Of a stretch of DNA of 64,000 nt, positions 16,847 through 25,133 are shown piece by piece. This DNA comes from SZUA-36 sp963774415 (GTDB lineage: Bacteria > Pseudomonadota > Gammaproteobacteria > Xanthomonadales > SZUA-36), in the NCBI GenBank assembly GCA_963774415.1, contig CAVZEU010000003.1, positions 1 through 64,000 on the forward strand, given 5' to 3'. Below the pieces are notes generated by a model. The model had not been told where the DNA came from. It did no database searches and saw nothing but the letters and a program-made list of their open reading frames with translations. Numbering within the stretch: position 1 is the first letter of the stretch; every line of letters starts with the position of its first letter. Made by a program: the position numbers and the translations under genes.

Positions 16847-17577
16847 TCAGCGTACGCGATCTGTACAAGGCCTTCGGCGACGTGCAGGCCGTCAGCGGCA
16901 TTTCCTTCGAAGCCCGCGACGGCGAGATCACCGGCCTGCTCGGTCCCAACGGCGCCGGCAAGACCACGACGCTGCGGATGTTGTATTCACTGCTGCCGCC
17001 GGACCGGGGCGAGATTCGCATCGACGGTCTCGACCCGACCCGGGACGCCATCGCCATCAAGCGGACACTCGGCGTCGTCCCCGACAGTCGCGGTCTCTAC
17101 GGCCGCATGAGCGCGCGGGAAAACATCGCCTATTTCGGGCGGCTTCACGGCATGAGCAACACCGCTATCGCCGAACGCATCGAGGAACTCACGGCGACGC
17201 TCGACATGGGGGATTTCATCGACCGGCGCACGCAAGGCTTCTCGCAGGGCCAGCGCGTCAAGGTGGCGATCGCCCGCGCCATGGTGCACCGGCCACAGAC
17301 GGTTCTGCTGGATGAGCCCAGCAACGGCCTCGATGTCATGACCACCCGCGCGCTGAGGCGCTATATGCTGGCGCTCAAAGCGAACGGCCGCTCGGTCGTG
17401 CTTTCCACGCACATCATGCAGGAAGTCACCGCGCTTTGTGACCGCATCATCATCATCGCAAAGGGTGAAATCGCCGCGGACGGCAGCGCCGCGGACCTGC
17501 TGCGCCAGAGCGGCTGCGATACGCTCGAGGATGCTTTCGTGCGCCTCATCGGCAGCGACGAAGGATTGTTGGCATGA
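16843..17577 (+). CDS. ABC transporter ATP-binding protein (NatA-like)
   Basis: The 244-residue ATPase starts MISVRDLYKAFG. It has Walker A GPNGAGKTT, a variant signature FSQGQRVKVA, Walker B VLLDEPSNGLDV and the switch STHIMQEV. Together with the permease that follows it resembles NatAB, a sodium exporter described in Bacillus, and related ABC-2 exporters. Start overlaps the hydrolase stop (ATGA), and its stop overlaps the permease start by four bases, so translation of the three genes is coupled. Confidence 0.9.
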   Translation: MISVRDLYKAFGDVQAVSGISFEARDGEITGLLGPNGAGKTTTLRMLYSLLPPDRGEIRIDGLDPTRDAIAIKRTLGVVPDSRGLYGRMSARENIAYFGRLHGMSNTAIAERIEELTATLDMGDFIDRRTQGFSQGQRVKVAIARAMVHRPQTVLLDEPSNGLDVMTTRALRRYMLALKANGRSVVLSTHIMQEVTALCDRIIIIAKGEIAADGSAADLLRQSGCDTLEDAFVRLIGSDEGLLA

Positions 17578-18749
17578 GTGGGCTGGGCACCGTCTACCGC
17601 AAGGAGGTGCGCGAAAACCTGCGCGACCGCCGGGCGATATTCAACTCCCTTCTGCTGGGCCCGATCCTGTTCCCGGTGCTTTTCATCGGCCTGGCCTGGT
17701 TCAGCACCAGCAAGCAGCAGGAACGCGCGGAGGAGACGCTGACGGTACCGGTCATCGGTGCGGAACATGCGCCCAACCTGGTCGGTTTTCTAAAACAGCA
17801 GGGGGTCGTGATCGACGCGCCGCCGGCCGATCCTGACGCCATGATTCGGGCGCAGGAAGTTCCCGTCATACTGCGAATCCCGGCGGCATTCGCGGTGCAA
17901 TGGCGCAGCGGCAAACCCGCCCTGGTGGAGCTGATCGCCGATCCCTCAAGGCGCGAGTCGGAGATCCCGCTGCGCCGGGTCAGGGGCCTGTTGTCCGCCT
18001 ATGGCTCGCAGATCGGCCGGCTGCGGCTGCAGCTGCGCGGCGTGGCACCCGTGATCCAGACCGCCGTCATGGTCAAGGACGTGGATCTTTCCACGCCGCA
18101 GAGCCGCGGCCTTTTGTTCATGATCTTTTTGCCCTATGTCCTCATGATCACGGCTTTCACCGGCGGCATGCACCTGGCGATCGATACCACGGCAGGCGAA
18201 AAAGACCGCAGGTCTCTGGAACCGCTGCTGATCAACCCGGTGCCGCGCTGGCAGATCATGCTGGGCAAAATGGGTGCGACCGCGACCTACGCTTTCGCGT
18301 CCCTGGCCCTGACGCTGATCTCATTCCGCTTCACGCTGCCCATGATGCCGACCGGGGCGCTCGGCATCGATCTGAACCTGAGCGCGGGGGCGGTCGCCGG
18401 CATCCTGGCCGCCATCACGCCGGTCGTGGTGCTGGCGGCGGCGCTTTTGACCACGCTGGCCGCAATGGCCAAGAGCCTGCGCGAGGCGCAATCCTACATG
18501 GGGCTGGTGCTGATGGTTCCGATGATCCCGAGCATCATGTTCATGGCCAACCCGGTCAAGCCGGAAACCTGGATGATGACGGTTCCGATGTTTTCCCAGA
18601 ACCTCCTGATCGGTGAATTCGTCCGCGGCGAAGCCACCAACTGGTTGTGGCTGGGTATGTCGGTGGCCAGCACGCTGGCGCTCGGGGTGTTGCTGGCTGC
18701 CCTCGCCGCGACGCTGTTCAACCGGCCGCGGATCGTGTTTTCAAACTGA
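17574..18749 (+). CDS. ABC-2 type transporter permease (NatB-like)
   Basis: The 391-residue membrane protein has one N-terminal helix, a large extracytoplasmic domain of about 140 residues (about 45-185), then five helices toward the C-terminus. This is the layout of NatB/ABC-2 permeases; ITAFTGGMHLAIDTTAGEKDRRSLEPLLINPV is the family signature segment. The natural substrate (sodium, drug or lipid) cannot be told from sequence. It is the last gene of the hydrolase-ATPase-permease operon and is convergent with the peroxiredoxin gene. Confidence 0.9.
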   Translation: MSGLGTVYRKEVRENLRDRRAIFNSLLLGPILFPVLFIGLAWFSTSKQQERAEETLTVPVIGAEHAPNLVGFLKQQGVVIDAPPADPDAMIRAQEVPVILRIPAAFAVQWRSGKPALVELIADPSRRESEIPLRRVRGLLSAYGSQIGRLRLQLRGVAPVIQTAVMVKDVDLSTPQSRGLLFMIFLPYVLMITAFTGGMHLAIDTTAGEKDRRSLEPLLINPVPRWQIMLGKMGATATYAFASLALTLISFRFTLPMMPTGALGIDLNLSAGAVAGILAAITPVVVLAAALLTTLAAMAKSLREAQSYMGLVLMVPMIPSIMFMANPVKPETWMMTVPMFSQNLLIGEFVRGEATNWLWLGMSVASTLALGVLLAALAATLFNRPRIVFSN

Positions 18750-18750
18750 C

Positions 18751-18770
18751 GCTGATCGGCGCCGATCAGC
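18751..18770. terminator. Perfect 20-base palindrome between convergent genes
   Basis: GCTGATCGGC is followed directly by its complement GCCGATCAGC. It spans the 16-base gap between two convergent genes and includes the stop codon of the peroxiredoxin. It probably acts as a bidirectional terminator hairpin, although there is no long T run. Confidence 0.6.
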
Positions 18771-19296
18771 TCTTTGCGCCGGCCATCAGGACCTTGAGGT
18801 CCGACAGCACCTTACCGGTGTGTTGGTCCGGGTCGACGTTGTCATAATGCTTGGCGACCTTGCCGTCGGGGTCGATCAGGAATGACTGTCGGCTGGCGAG
18901 CTTCAGCAACTTGAAATCACGCAGTACGCCGTAGGCTTTGGCCGTGTCGCCGCCCTCGTCGGCCAGGATCGTGAATGGCAATTTGTACTTGCTGGAGAAT
19001 TTCCGGTGCGAGGCGACGTCGTCAACGCTGATGCCGACAACGGCCGCGCCGAGGGACTTGAATGCATAAATGTTGTCACGGAAATGGCAAGCCTCGGTGG
19101 TACAGCCGGGCGTGCCGTCCTTCGGATAGAAATACAGCACCACCCAGCGGCCGCGATAGTCTTTCAGCGCGTGCCAGTCACCCTTCTGGTCCTGCAGCCT
19201 GAAGGCCGGCGCCTGTGAACCCACGGTGGGCGTGTCAGCGGCCAGGGCCGAAACCGGCAACAAGGCGGAGATAAGCAAAAGCAACAGTTTGTTCAT
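18766..19296 (-). CDS. Exported peroxiredoxin (AhpC/TSA, BCP-like)
   Basis: The 176-residue protein starts with a signal peptide (MNKLLLLLISALLPVSALAA). The mature part is a BCP/PrxQ-like peroxiredoxin: GSQAPAFRLQDQKG, peroxidatic cysteine in PKDGTPGCTTEAC with a second cysteine five residues later in the Prx-Q pattern, and VGISVDDVASHRKF. It should reduce peroxides in the periplasm, with a thiol donor that cannot be identified here. BCP proteins are normally cytoplasmic, so the signal peptide is notable though known. Confidence 0.9.
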   Translation of the reverse strand: MNKLLLLLISALLPVSALAADTPTVGSQAPAFRLQDQKGDWHALKDYRGRWVVLYFYPKDGTPGCTTEACHFRDNIYAFKSLGAAVVGISVDDVASHRKFSSKYKLPFTILADEGGDTAKAYGVLRDFKLLKLASRQSFLIDPDGKVAKHYDNVDPDQHTGKVLSDLKVLMAGAKS

Positions 19297-19615
19297 TGTA
19301 AAAACATCCCCTGGTGGAGGTATTCAACCTCATGAATGGTTACCTATTATTATAGATACCGGTTGCAGTCTTTGGACGCGGTCACCGCAAATTGGTTCAG
19401 CGGCGCCTCGATTCAGAGGGTTCCTCCATGGACATGGCGCGGCGGAGGCAGCAAAATGGCGCGAGTCGCCGGCCCCGGCCGGGTGGATATAATTGACTAT
19501 AATTTTTTCATTAACTATCTTGTTTTTTCGCCAAATACCTTGTATTTATATGTTAGAAGAGTATTCTTTGAAAAAAGACAGAATCAACGTGAGCATTTCC
19601 TGGAGGAATTAAGTC
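19297..19615. other. Intergenic region with possible promoters
   Basis: No gene is visible. The left part is GC-rich with no clear signal; the right part, from about 19485, becomes strongly AT-rich and contains two TATAAT hexamers (about 19485-19505). A clear ribosome binding site, GGAGGAATTAAGTC, precedes the CDGSH gene. The AT-rich patch is the likely promoter zone for that gene. Confidence 0.5.
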
Positions 19616-20194
19616 ATGGATGACGCACTCAAGGTACTCGCCAAACCGTACAGTTGGCCGGACCCCGACGCCACGCCGGAGTTACCCCAAACTCATCCCG
19701 AACCCGAGCTACCCGAGTCCACGGACGAAAAGGCTCTGGACCGCTGGTTTCGTGAACAACACGGCAAGAAACGGGTGCCGAGACGGCTCGACCTGCCCAA
19801 CGAGGCGCTGGTGAGCGTTGGCGGCCCGCTGAAGATGACGGGCAACATTACCCTGATCGCCGAAGACGGAACGGTCACGCACGCCAACCACATCAACCTG
19901 TGCCGATGCGGCGGGTCCAGGAACAAACCGCTTTGTGACGACCAGCACCTGGAAATCGAATTTCTGGATCCGGGCAACATCCAACAGGCTTCGGATTGGA
20001 TGCCGGTCAACCGGCCGCAGACCATTACCGTGACCTGCATCAAGAACGGGCCACTGAAATTCCGCGGCTATCTGCGCATCTACAACAAGAAGGGACAGGA
20101 ATGCATCACCATGAGTGGTGCCCTGTGCCGTTGTGGCAAATCCAGCAAGAAGCCGTTCTGCGACGGTTCCGCAGGAGGTTGCGCCGGCTGCTGA
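19616..20194 (+). CDS. CDGSH iron-sulfur domain protein (two domains)
   Basis: The 192-residue protein has a charged, Pro/Glu-rich N-terminal part (about 1-60), then two CDGSH-type motifs. The first, CRCGGSRNKPLCDDQH (about 97-112), keeps the three Cys and the His that bind a 2Fe-2S cluster. The second, CRCGKSSKKPFCDGSA (about 169-184), has the three Cys but alanine at the His position, followed by a GGCAGC tail. These proteins carry labile 2Fe-2S clusters in redox or iron handling; no partner is known here. GGAGG nine bases upstream fixes the start. Codon use is normal. Confidence 0.88.
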   Translation: MDDALKVLAKPYSWPDPDATPELPQTHPEPELPESTDEKALDRWFREQHGKKRVPRRLDLPNEALVSVGGPLKMTGNITLIAEDGTVTHANHINLCRCGGSRNKPLCDDQHLEIEFLDPGNIQQASDWMPVNRPQTITVTCIKNGPLKFRGYLRIYNKKGQECITMSGALCRCGKSSKKPFCDGSAGGCAGC

Positions 20195-20216
20195 CCCGAT
20201 TTATTGCTTCGGGCTG

Positions 20217-20576
20217 TCAGTCTTCACCGCGATAAACGCACCCCGCGTTGCAGGTTTCCTGCACGACGATTTTCTTCAAGCCGGGAAGTTCCCCTGACAA
20301 TCGCTGCCATACCCAGCGCGCCATGTTTTCACTCGTCGGATTCTCCAGCCCGTCAATATCATTCAGGCAACGGTGGTCAAGTTGATCGAACAACGGCTGA
20401 AACACCCGGCGTAAATCCGCGAAGTCCATTACCCACCCCAGCTTATCATCGAGCGTGCCCGATACATGCACCTCGATTCGAAACGAGTGGCCGTGGAGGC
20501 GCGCGCACTTGTGTTCCGGCGGGACGTTTGGCAGGCGGTGCGCAGCCTCGATCTGAAATACCCTGAAAATATCCAT
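20217..20576 (-). CDS. queD: 6-carboxy-tetrahydropterin synthase QueD
   Basis: The 119-residue protein has the 6-pyruvoyl-tetrahydropterin synthase fold of QueD. Zinc ligands are His13 in EAAHRL and His28/His30 in ARLHGHSF, the catalytic Cys24 lies in EHKCARLHG, and LDHRCLND and PTSENMARW follow. It converts 7,8-dihydroneopterin triphosphate to 6-carboxy-tetrahydropterin, the second step of queuosine (tRNA modification) synthesis. Its start lies four bases after the hemH stop, so the two genes are cotranscribed, an unusual pairing of haem and queuosine genes. Confidence 0.93.
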   Translation of the reverse strand: MDIFRVFQIEAAHRLPNVPPEHKCARLHGHSFRIEVHVSGTLDDKLGWVMDFADLRRVFQPLFDQLDHRCLNDIDGLENPTSENMARWVWQRLSGELPGLKKIVVQETCNAGCVYRGED

Positions 20577-20580
20577 ACGT

Positions 20581-21570
20581 TCAGCGACCCGCGGCTTGTT
20601 CACCCTGATTGAATTCGCGCTCGACAATGGAAGCGAACAAGCCAATGTGTTCGTCCGAAGCATTGAGCGCAGGAATATATTCGAACCTTTCCCCACCGGC
20701 CTCGAGGAACACGTCTTTGTAACGAATAGCGATCTCCTCCAGCGTTTCCAGGCAATCCACCGCAAATCCCGGACTGGCGACCTGGAGATGCCGGACACCG
20801 TCGGCGGCCAATTGCCGGATGAATTCGTCCGTGTACGGTTGCAACCATTCTTCGCGCCCGACCCGCGATTGGTAAGACAGCAGTATTTCCTGCTGCAGCA
20901 CTTCCTTGACGGCGGCGACGCTCTCACGGCAGTGCCGTTCGTAGGGGTCACCCGCAGCGACGAGCCGCCGCGGTATCCCGTGCATGGAAAACAGCAATTT
21001 ATCGGCCTTGCCATGCTTCATCTGGAAGTTTCGAACCGAACGGGCAATCGAATGGACCCAGCCGGGCTGATCATGGTAATGCTGCAATTTCCGCAGTTGG
21101 GGCGCGTAGGCAAGCTCGGCCATCGCGGCTGCAACGGCGTCAAACACCGTTTCCGTGGTGGTCAGCGAATATTGCGGGTAAAGCGGAATCACCAGCAGTT
21201 TCCGCACACCCGCTGCCTGCATCTCGGCGAGGCGGCCGTGAATATCCGGCTCGCCATAACGCATCCCCAGGCGCACGTCGTATTGCGCTTGCAACCGGCC
21301 CTCGAGGGCCGCACACAGCGCCTGGGAGTAGACCATCAATGGTGAGCCTTCAGCCAGCCAGATCTTCTGGTAGGCCTCGGCCACGCGACGTTTGCGCAGC
21401 GGGATGATGACCCCCTTCAGCAGCGGCAGCCAGAACCAACGGGGCAGGTCGACGACGCGGGGATCCGACAGAAATTCGGAGAGAAACCGTTTGACGGATT
21501 GCTTCTCCGGCGCGGCCGGGGTACCCAGGTTGACCAGCAAAACGCCATTTTCAGGCATGAACTTGTCCAT
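20581..21570 (-). CDS. hemH: Ferrochelatase
   Basis: The 329-residue protein matches class I ferrochelatases: GVLLVNLGTPAAPE start, LYPQYSLTTTETV, metal-handling histidine in LLFSMHGIPRR, YQSRVGREEWLQP and SPGFAVDCLETLEEI with the conserved glutamates. It inserts ferrous iron into protoporphyrin IX, the last step of haem synthesis, on the cytoplasmic side of the membrane. Haem supply matters for the c-type cytochromes in this window. It is the first gene of a two-gene operon with queD. Confidence 0.95.
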   Translation of the reverse strand: MDKFMPENGVLLVNLGTPAAPEKQSVKRFLSEFLSDPRVVDLPRWFWLPLLKGVIIPLRKRRVAEAYQKIWLAEGSPLMVYSQALCAALEGRLQAQYDVRLGMRYGEPDIHGRLAEMQAAGVRKLLVIPLYPQYSLTTTETVFDAVAAAMAELAYAPQLRKLQHYHDQPGWVHSIARSVRNFQMKHGKADKLLFSMHGIPRRLVAAGDPYERHCRESVAAVKEVLQQEILLSYQSRVGREEWLQPYTDEFIRQLAADGVRHLQVASPGFAVDCLETLEEIAIRYKDVFLEAGGERFEYIPALNASDEHIGLFASIVEREFNQGEQAAGR

Positions 21571-21879
21571 TCATCGGCTAATTGAAGAATGTTGCTAAAA
21601 TACGACACTGCAGCGAATTCTGCAGCCGTCATTCGAATATTCTAGCCCATTGTGCGACACGCGGCTTGGCAAAGCCACGCCTGCCGGTGTTTTTACGCTC
21701 CGTGAAGGCGCCGATGCCGTACTTCGGCCGGGGAGCCGCCATGTTGCAGCTTTGCAACAGCCGCGAAAAGAGGTCGAATTCACCGCTAAAAATGCCATAT
21801 AAGGCTTTGTAATAACAGTTTTTTCTGCTAGCATGGCCATCCCGCGACCAAAGCAACAATGGTGGGTGCCGCCTGCGCA
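21571..21879. other. Divergent intergenic region
   Basis: This 309-base gap separates hemH and the exported protein gene, which point away from each other, so it should hold two promoters. I see no strong sigma-70 pair. A CTGCAG...CTGCAG motif with an EcoRI-like palindrome lies near 21607-21626. No RNA gene or conserved riboswitch fold was recognised. Confidence 0.4.
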
Positions 21880-22845
21880 ATGAAAACGTTCCGCTATGTC
21901 CTGTTGAGTCTTTTTTCGGTGTTTGCCGCCAGCGCGAGCGGCGCACCGATGGCGTATAGCGTCAACTCGGACAGCGGCAGTCCCGCGCCGATTACCGACA
22001 GCCTGTGGTTCATCGACCTCGCAACGGGAATCGAACAACGCAGAGGCGAGCTGTTCACGGGCATCGAAACCCGGCTCGACACGGAAGGCCTGGCCTTCGC
22101 CCCTGACGGCACGTTGTGGGGCGTCGATGACGACTCGCTGACCATTTTCCCGATCAATCCGGCGACCGGCACGGTCAGGTTCGCGGAAGAAATCAATTTA
22201 CAGGGATTCCCGGAGTTGGGCGGAAATGACTTCGGCATGACATTCACCTGCGACGGCGGCCCCTACGTCACGTCCGTGCGGACGCAGACGCTCTATCGAA
22301 TCGACCTGTCCGACGGCAGCCGCCAGGTCATCGGCAGTGAAGGAGCGCTGGGCGCCAATATCAGCGCCATTGCCGCCTATGGCAACCCGGTCAGGATGTA
22401 CGGGCTCGGCAACGGCCAATTCGAGGATGGCTCGACGGATTCGCCGAACCTGTATCAGATCGATCTGCAAACGGGCGTGGCGACGCTGGTCGGTCCGCTG
22501 GGCAATGCCGCCGGCGAGTACAACCAGGGCGGTCTGGCATTTGACGAGGACGGCAACCTGTGGGCCATCACCGACCGCCGTATCATCAACAACCAGATCG
22601 CGGATGAACCCAGCCAGATTCTTAAAATCGATACGGCGACCGGCACCGCGACGCTGGTCAGTGAAACGACCGAAACCGGTTTCGAAAGCCTCGCCATCGC
22701 ATCGCCCGCGGCCTGCGAGAACCGGCCATCCCAGCCAAGCGGACAATTTCCGACCATCCCGCTGCTGGGCGGCGTGGGCCGCGCACTGTTGATCGGCCTG
22801 TTGCTGCTGACCGCCTTCGCGGGTTTGCGCAAGCGCGCTTCATAA
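21880..22845 (+). CDS. Exported beta-propeller-like protein with C-terminal sorting-type tail
   Basis: The 321-residue product has a signal peptide (MKTFRYVLLSLFSVFAASASG), then repeated blades of about 45 residues of the type LYxIDLxTGxxxxVG and LAFxxDGxLWxI, typical of the DUF6923-type propeller. The last 35 residues read IPLLGGVGRALLIGLLLL then TAFAGLRKRAS: a proline-containing start, one helix and a short Arg/Lys tail, as in the IPTL-CTERM/PEP-CTERM class of sorting signals. Known members are processed by an exosortase or rhombosortase; no exosortase is visible, although a rhomboid protease lies 3 kb away. Function unknown. Confidence 0.8.
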   Translation: MKTFRYVLLSLFSVFAASASGAPMAYSVNSDSGSPAPITDSLWFIDLATGIEQRRGELFTGIETRLDTEGLAFAPDGTLWGVDDDSLTIFPINPATGTVRFAEEINLQGFPELGGNDFGMTFTCDGGPYVTSVRTQTLYRIDLSDGSRQVIGSEGALGANISAIAAYGNPVRMYGLGNGQFEDGSTDSPNLYQIDLQTGVATLVGPLGNAAGEYNQGGLAFDEDGNLWAITDRRIINNQIADEPSQILKIDTATGTATLVSETTETGFESLAIASPAACENRPSQPSGQFPTIPLLGGVGRALLIGLLLLTAFAGLRKRAS

Positions 22846-22925
22846 ATCTCATTTCCGGGTTTGTTGCAGCCAAGAGGCTCAGATTGGGCTAAACTGCACT
22901 GTGTTCAAAAAACCCGGAGTAAATC

Positions 22926-23177
22926 ATGTTAGGTGGAATTAGCGTCTGGCAGCTCCTGATCCTGCTGTTGATCGTTGTACTCGTTTTCGGCACCAAGCGC
23001 CTGCGGAACATCGGCGCCGACCTGGGCAGCGCGATCAAGAGCTTTCGCAAAGGCATGGAGGACGATGAAGCGGACAGCACGCCCGAGCAATTGACGAACA
23101 AGCAGGCCGGCGCCTCAACGGCCGGGGACCAGCAGGAAGAAACGGCGGCGACGAACCCTGCTGACAAAGATGTTTGA
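22926..23177 (+). CDS. tatA: Twin-arginine translocase subunit TatA
   Basis: The 83-residue protein has one N-terminal membrane helix (WQLLILLLIVVLVFG), the conserved FGTKRLRNIGADLGSAIKSFRKG amphipathic helix and an acidic, disordered tail. It forms the pore-like part of the Tat system, which exports folded proteins, many with cofactors. It starts the tatABC operon; its stop overlaps the tatB start by eight bases. Confidence 0.95.
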   Translation: MLGGISVWQLLILLLIVVLVFGTKRLRNIGADLGSAIKSFRKGMEDDEADSTPEQLTNKQAGASTAGDQQEETAATNPADKDV

Positions 23178-23529
23178 TGTCGGTTTTTCCGAACTTTTTC
23201 TGCTCTCCCTGATCGGCCTGCTGGTGCTGGGCCCGGAGCGCCTGCCCGCTGTCGCGCGTACCATTGGCGGCTTCATCCGCAAGGCGCGCGCCAGCTGGAA
23301 TAGCCTGCGCCAGTCCATCGAGTCCGAACTCAACGAAGAGGAGATCATGGACCCGATCAAACGTGCCAGCGAGGAATTCAGACGCACCGGCGACAAACTG
23401 CGTGAAGTCCCGGGCTTCAAGCGGGAAACGGGGGGGAACCCGCACACGCTGACCGATCGCGAAACGGACGACAGCGTGGCCCAGGACCCGCCGCAACAGG
23501 CCGAAAACAACGACACCCGTGATGACTGA
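23170..23529 (+). CDS. tatB: Twin-arginine translocase subunit TatB
   Basis: The 119-residue protein begins MFDVGFSELFLLSLIGLLVLGPERLP, the TatB signature with the conserved glutamate before the hinge, then a long amphipathic and charged helix. TatB with TatC forms the receptor for twin-arginine signal peptides. It overlaps both neighbours in the operon. Confidence 0.95.
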   Translation: MFDVGFSELFLLSLIGLLVLGPERLPAVARTIGGFIRKARASWNSLRQSIESELNEEEIMDPIKRASEEFRRTGDKLREVPGFKRETGGNPHTLTDRETDDSVAQDPPQQAENNDTRDD

Positions 23530-24277
23530 CGTCCCCGAGCAGGACCGGGAGCTGACATTCCTCGAGCACCTGGTCGAACTCCGCAGCCGCCTGTTGAAGT
23601 CCTGCCTGACCGTGCTGCTGGTGCTGCTGTGCCTGGTGCCGTTTTCTCGTCGCCTCTACGAGGCGCTCGCCGCGCCGCTGCTGGCGCAACTGCCCCAGGG
23701 CAGCAGTATGATCGCGATCGACGTGGCGTCCCCGTTCCTGACACCTTTCAAGCTGACGCTGCTGGTCGCGATCATGCTCTCGATCCCGGTCATCCTCTAC
23801 CAGATGTGGGCCTTCGTCGCCCCGGCCCTGTTCAAGCACGAAAAAAGACTCGCCCGGCCCCTGCTGTTCTCGGCGGTCGCACTGTTTTATACCGGTTGTG
23901 CGTTCGCCTATTTCGTCATTTTTCCGCTGATGTTCGGATTTTTCTCGCGGGTCGCGCCCGCCGGCGTGGCGGTCATGACCGACATCAGCAAGTACCTGGA
24001 TTTCGTCATCACGCTCTTCATCGCGTTCGGCATCACCTTCGAAGTGCCGATCGCCACGATCATCCTCGTCGCGACCGGCATCACCACGGTGGAGAAGCTG
24101 GCCGGTTGGCGCCCCTACATCGTGGTTGCCGCATTCGCGCTCGGAATGCTGCTGACCCCGCCGGACGTGATCTCGCAGACGCTGCTGGCGGTACCGATGT
24201 GGTTGCTGTTTGAAATCGGTATTTTCTTCTCGAGGCTGCTGGTCAGCCCGAAAGCGGACGATCAGGCGACCAACTGA
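23522..24277 (+). CDS. tatC: Twin-arginine translocase subunit TatC
   Basis: The 251-residue protein has six membrane helices and the conserved N-terminal FLEHLVELRSRL that docks signal peptides, plus SPFLTPFKL and ALFKHEKR. ATG at 23522 overlaps the end of tatB; a GTG three bases upstream is an alternative start. Its last 16 bases overlap the end of the convergent membrane protein gene. TatABC should export folded proteins; the window has c-type cytochromes and exported enzymes, but these carry Sec-type signals. Confidence 0.95.
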   Translation: MTDVPEQDRELTFLEHLVELRSRLLKSCLTVLLVLLCLVPFSRRLYEALAAPLLAQLPQGSSMIAIDVASPFLTPFKLTLLVAIMLSIPVILYQMWAFVAPALFKHEKRLARPLLFSAVALFYTGCAFAYFVIFPLMFGFFSRVAPAGVAVMTDISKYLDFVITLFIAFGITFEVPIATIILVATGITTVEKLAGWRPYIVVAAFALGMLLTPPDVISQTLLAVPMWLLFEIGIFFSRLLVSPKADDQATN

Positions 24278-24285
24278 TCGTCCGC
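24254..24285. terminator. Hairpin at overlapping convergent stops
   Basis: GCGGACGATCA, a 10-base loop and TGATCGTCCGC form a perfect 11-pair stem that contains the stop codons of both tatC and the opposite-strand membrane gene. It looks like a shared bidirectional terminator built into coding sequence. Confidence 0.65.
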
Positions 24286-25107
24286 TCCGCTTGCTTGAGC
24301 CTCGCGCCTGGCCTCCAGGCCGAATATATCCCTGAACGCGAGGTACTGGGTGCCGAAAAGCAATAACTGAAACAACGGCCCCAGCAACAGCATCAACAGT
24401 GCCAGCCACGAGGGCTTGGCGCCGCCGTTGAGCATGGAGACGTAGGACGCGGAGAATAAAAGCGCCAACGGCAGCGCCAGCGCGCCGATCGCCAAACCGA
24501 GAACCAACAGGGGCTTCCAGTTGCGGCCAAGCGCCTTCAGCCCGAGGATCACGGCGCGGCCCGAAGAACGGTGGCTGAACCAGATCAACGGCACCGCGAA
24601 ATAGGTCATACTGCCCGTGATTGCCGCGCCCAAGGCCATCGCCATGATCGTGTGTTCGATCAGTTTCGGATCCAGCTTGCCGATGGCATCCGGGTCCCCC
24701 GACCCGATGCGGCTGACCGTCTCGGCATCCAGTTGCAGCACCGATCCCGACAAGACCACGGAAACCACGAGTACGCCGACCAGGATGACCAGGCCGCCCA
24801 GCAATAACAGCCGGCCCGCCTGAATCCTGGAGGTGAACGGCGAAAACAGGACTGCCAGCATCGGCTTGCGCCCGCACTCAACGACATTGAAGGCCTGCAA
24901 CATGCCGGCACTGAGCGCCGGCAAACACAATACCACCAGTACGCCCAGGGCCTGTGCCTGCGACAGGCCCAGAAGGAGTTGCAGGAACAAGCTGACGAAG
25001 AACAGCCGCAGCGGCTCTCTTTTGAACAGCGCCCAGCTGCCGGCAAGCCAGGCGAGCCCGCGAGCGGGGGGAAGCCTGCGTGGTGATTGCTCCGGTCTCG
25101 CCGTCAT
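24262..25107 (-). CDS. BPSS1780-like membrane protein
   Basis: The 281-residue protein has about six hydrophobic segments (for example LRLFFVSLFLQLLLGLSQA and LLLLGGLVILVGVLVVSVVL) with an RxPPxRGLxWLxGxWxLFKREPL start, typical of a family of proteobacterial membrane proteins named after BPSS1780. It has no known function. Start at MTARPEQSPRR (25107) is chosen because the extension upstream has no homology-like sequence. It follows the LOG gene by 26 bases on the same strand, so the two may be cotranscribed. Confidence 0.7.
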   Translation of the reverse strand: MTARPEQSPRRLPPARGLAWLAGSWALFKREPLRLFFVSLFLQLLLGLSQAQALGVLVVLCLPALSAGMLQAFNVVECGRKPMLAVLFSPFTSRIQAGRLLLLGGLVILVGVLVVSVVLSGSVLQLDAETVSRIGSGDPDAIGKLDPKLIEHTIMAMALGAAITGSMTYFAVPLIWFSHRSSGRAVILGLKALGRNWKPLLVLGLAIGALALPLALLFSASYVSMLNGGAKPSWLALLMLLLGPLFQLLLFGTQYLAFRDIFGLEARREAQASGADDQLVA

Positions 25108-25133
25108 TTCCGCTGCATCTCCCGTCCCGCGGC

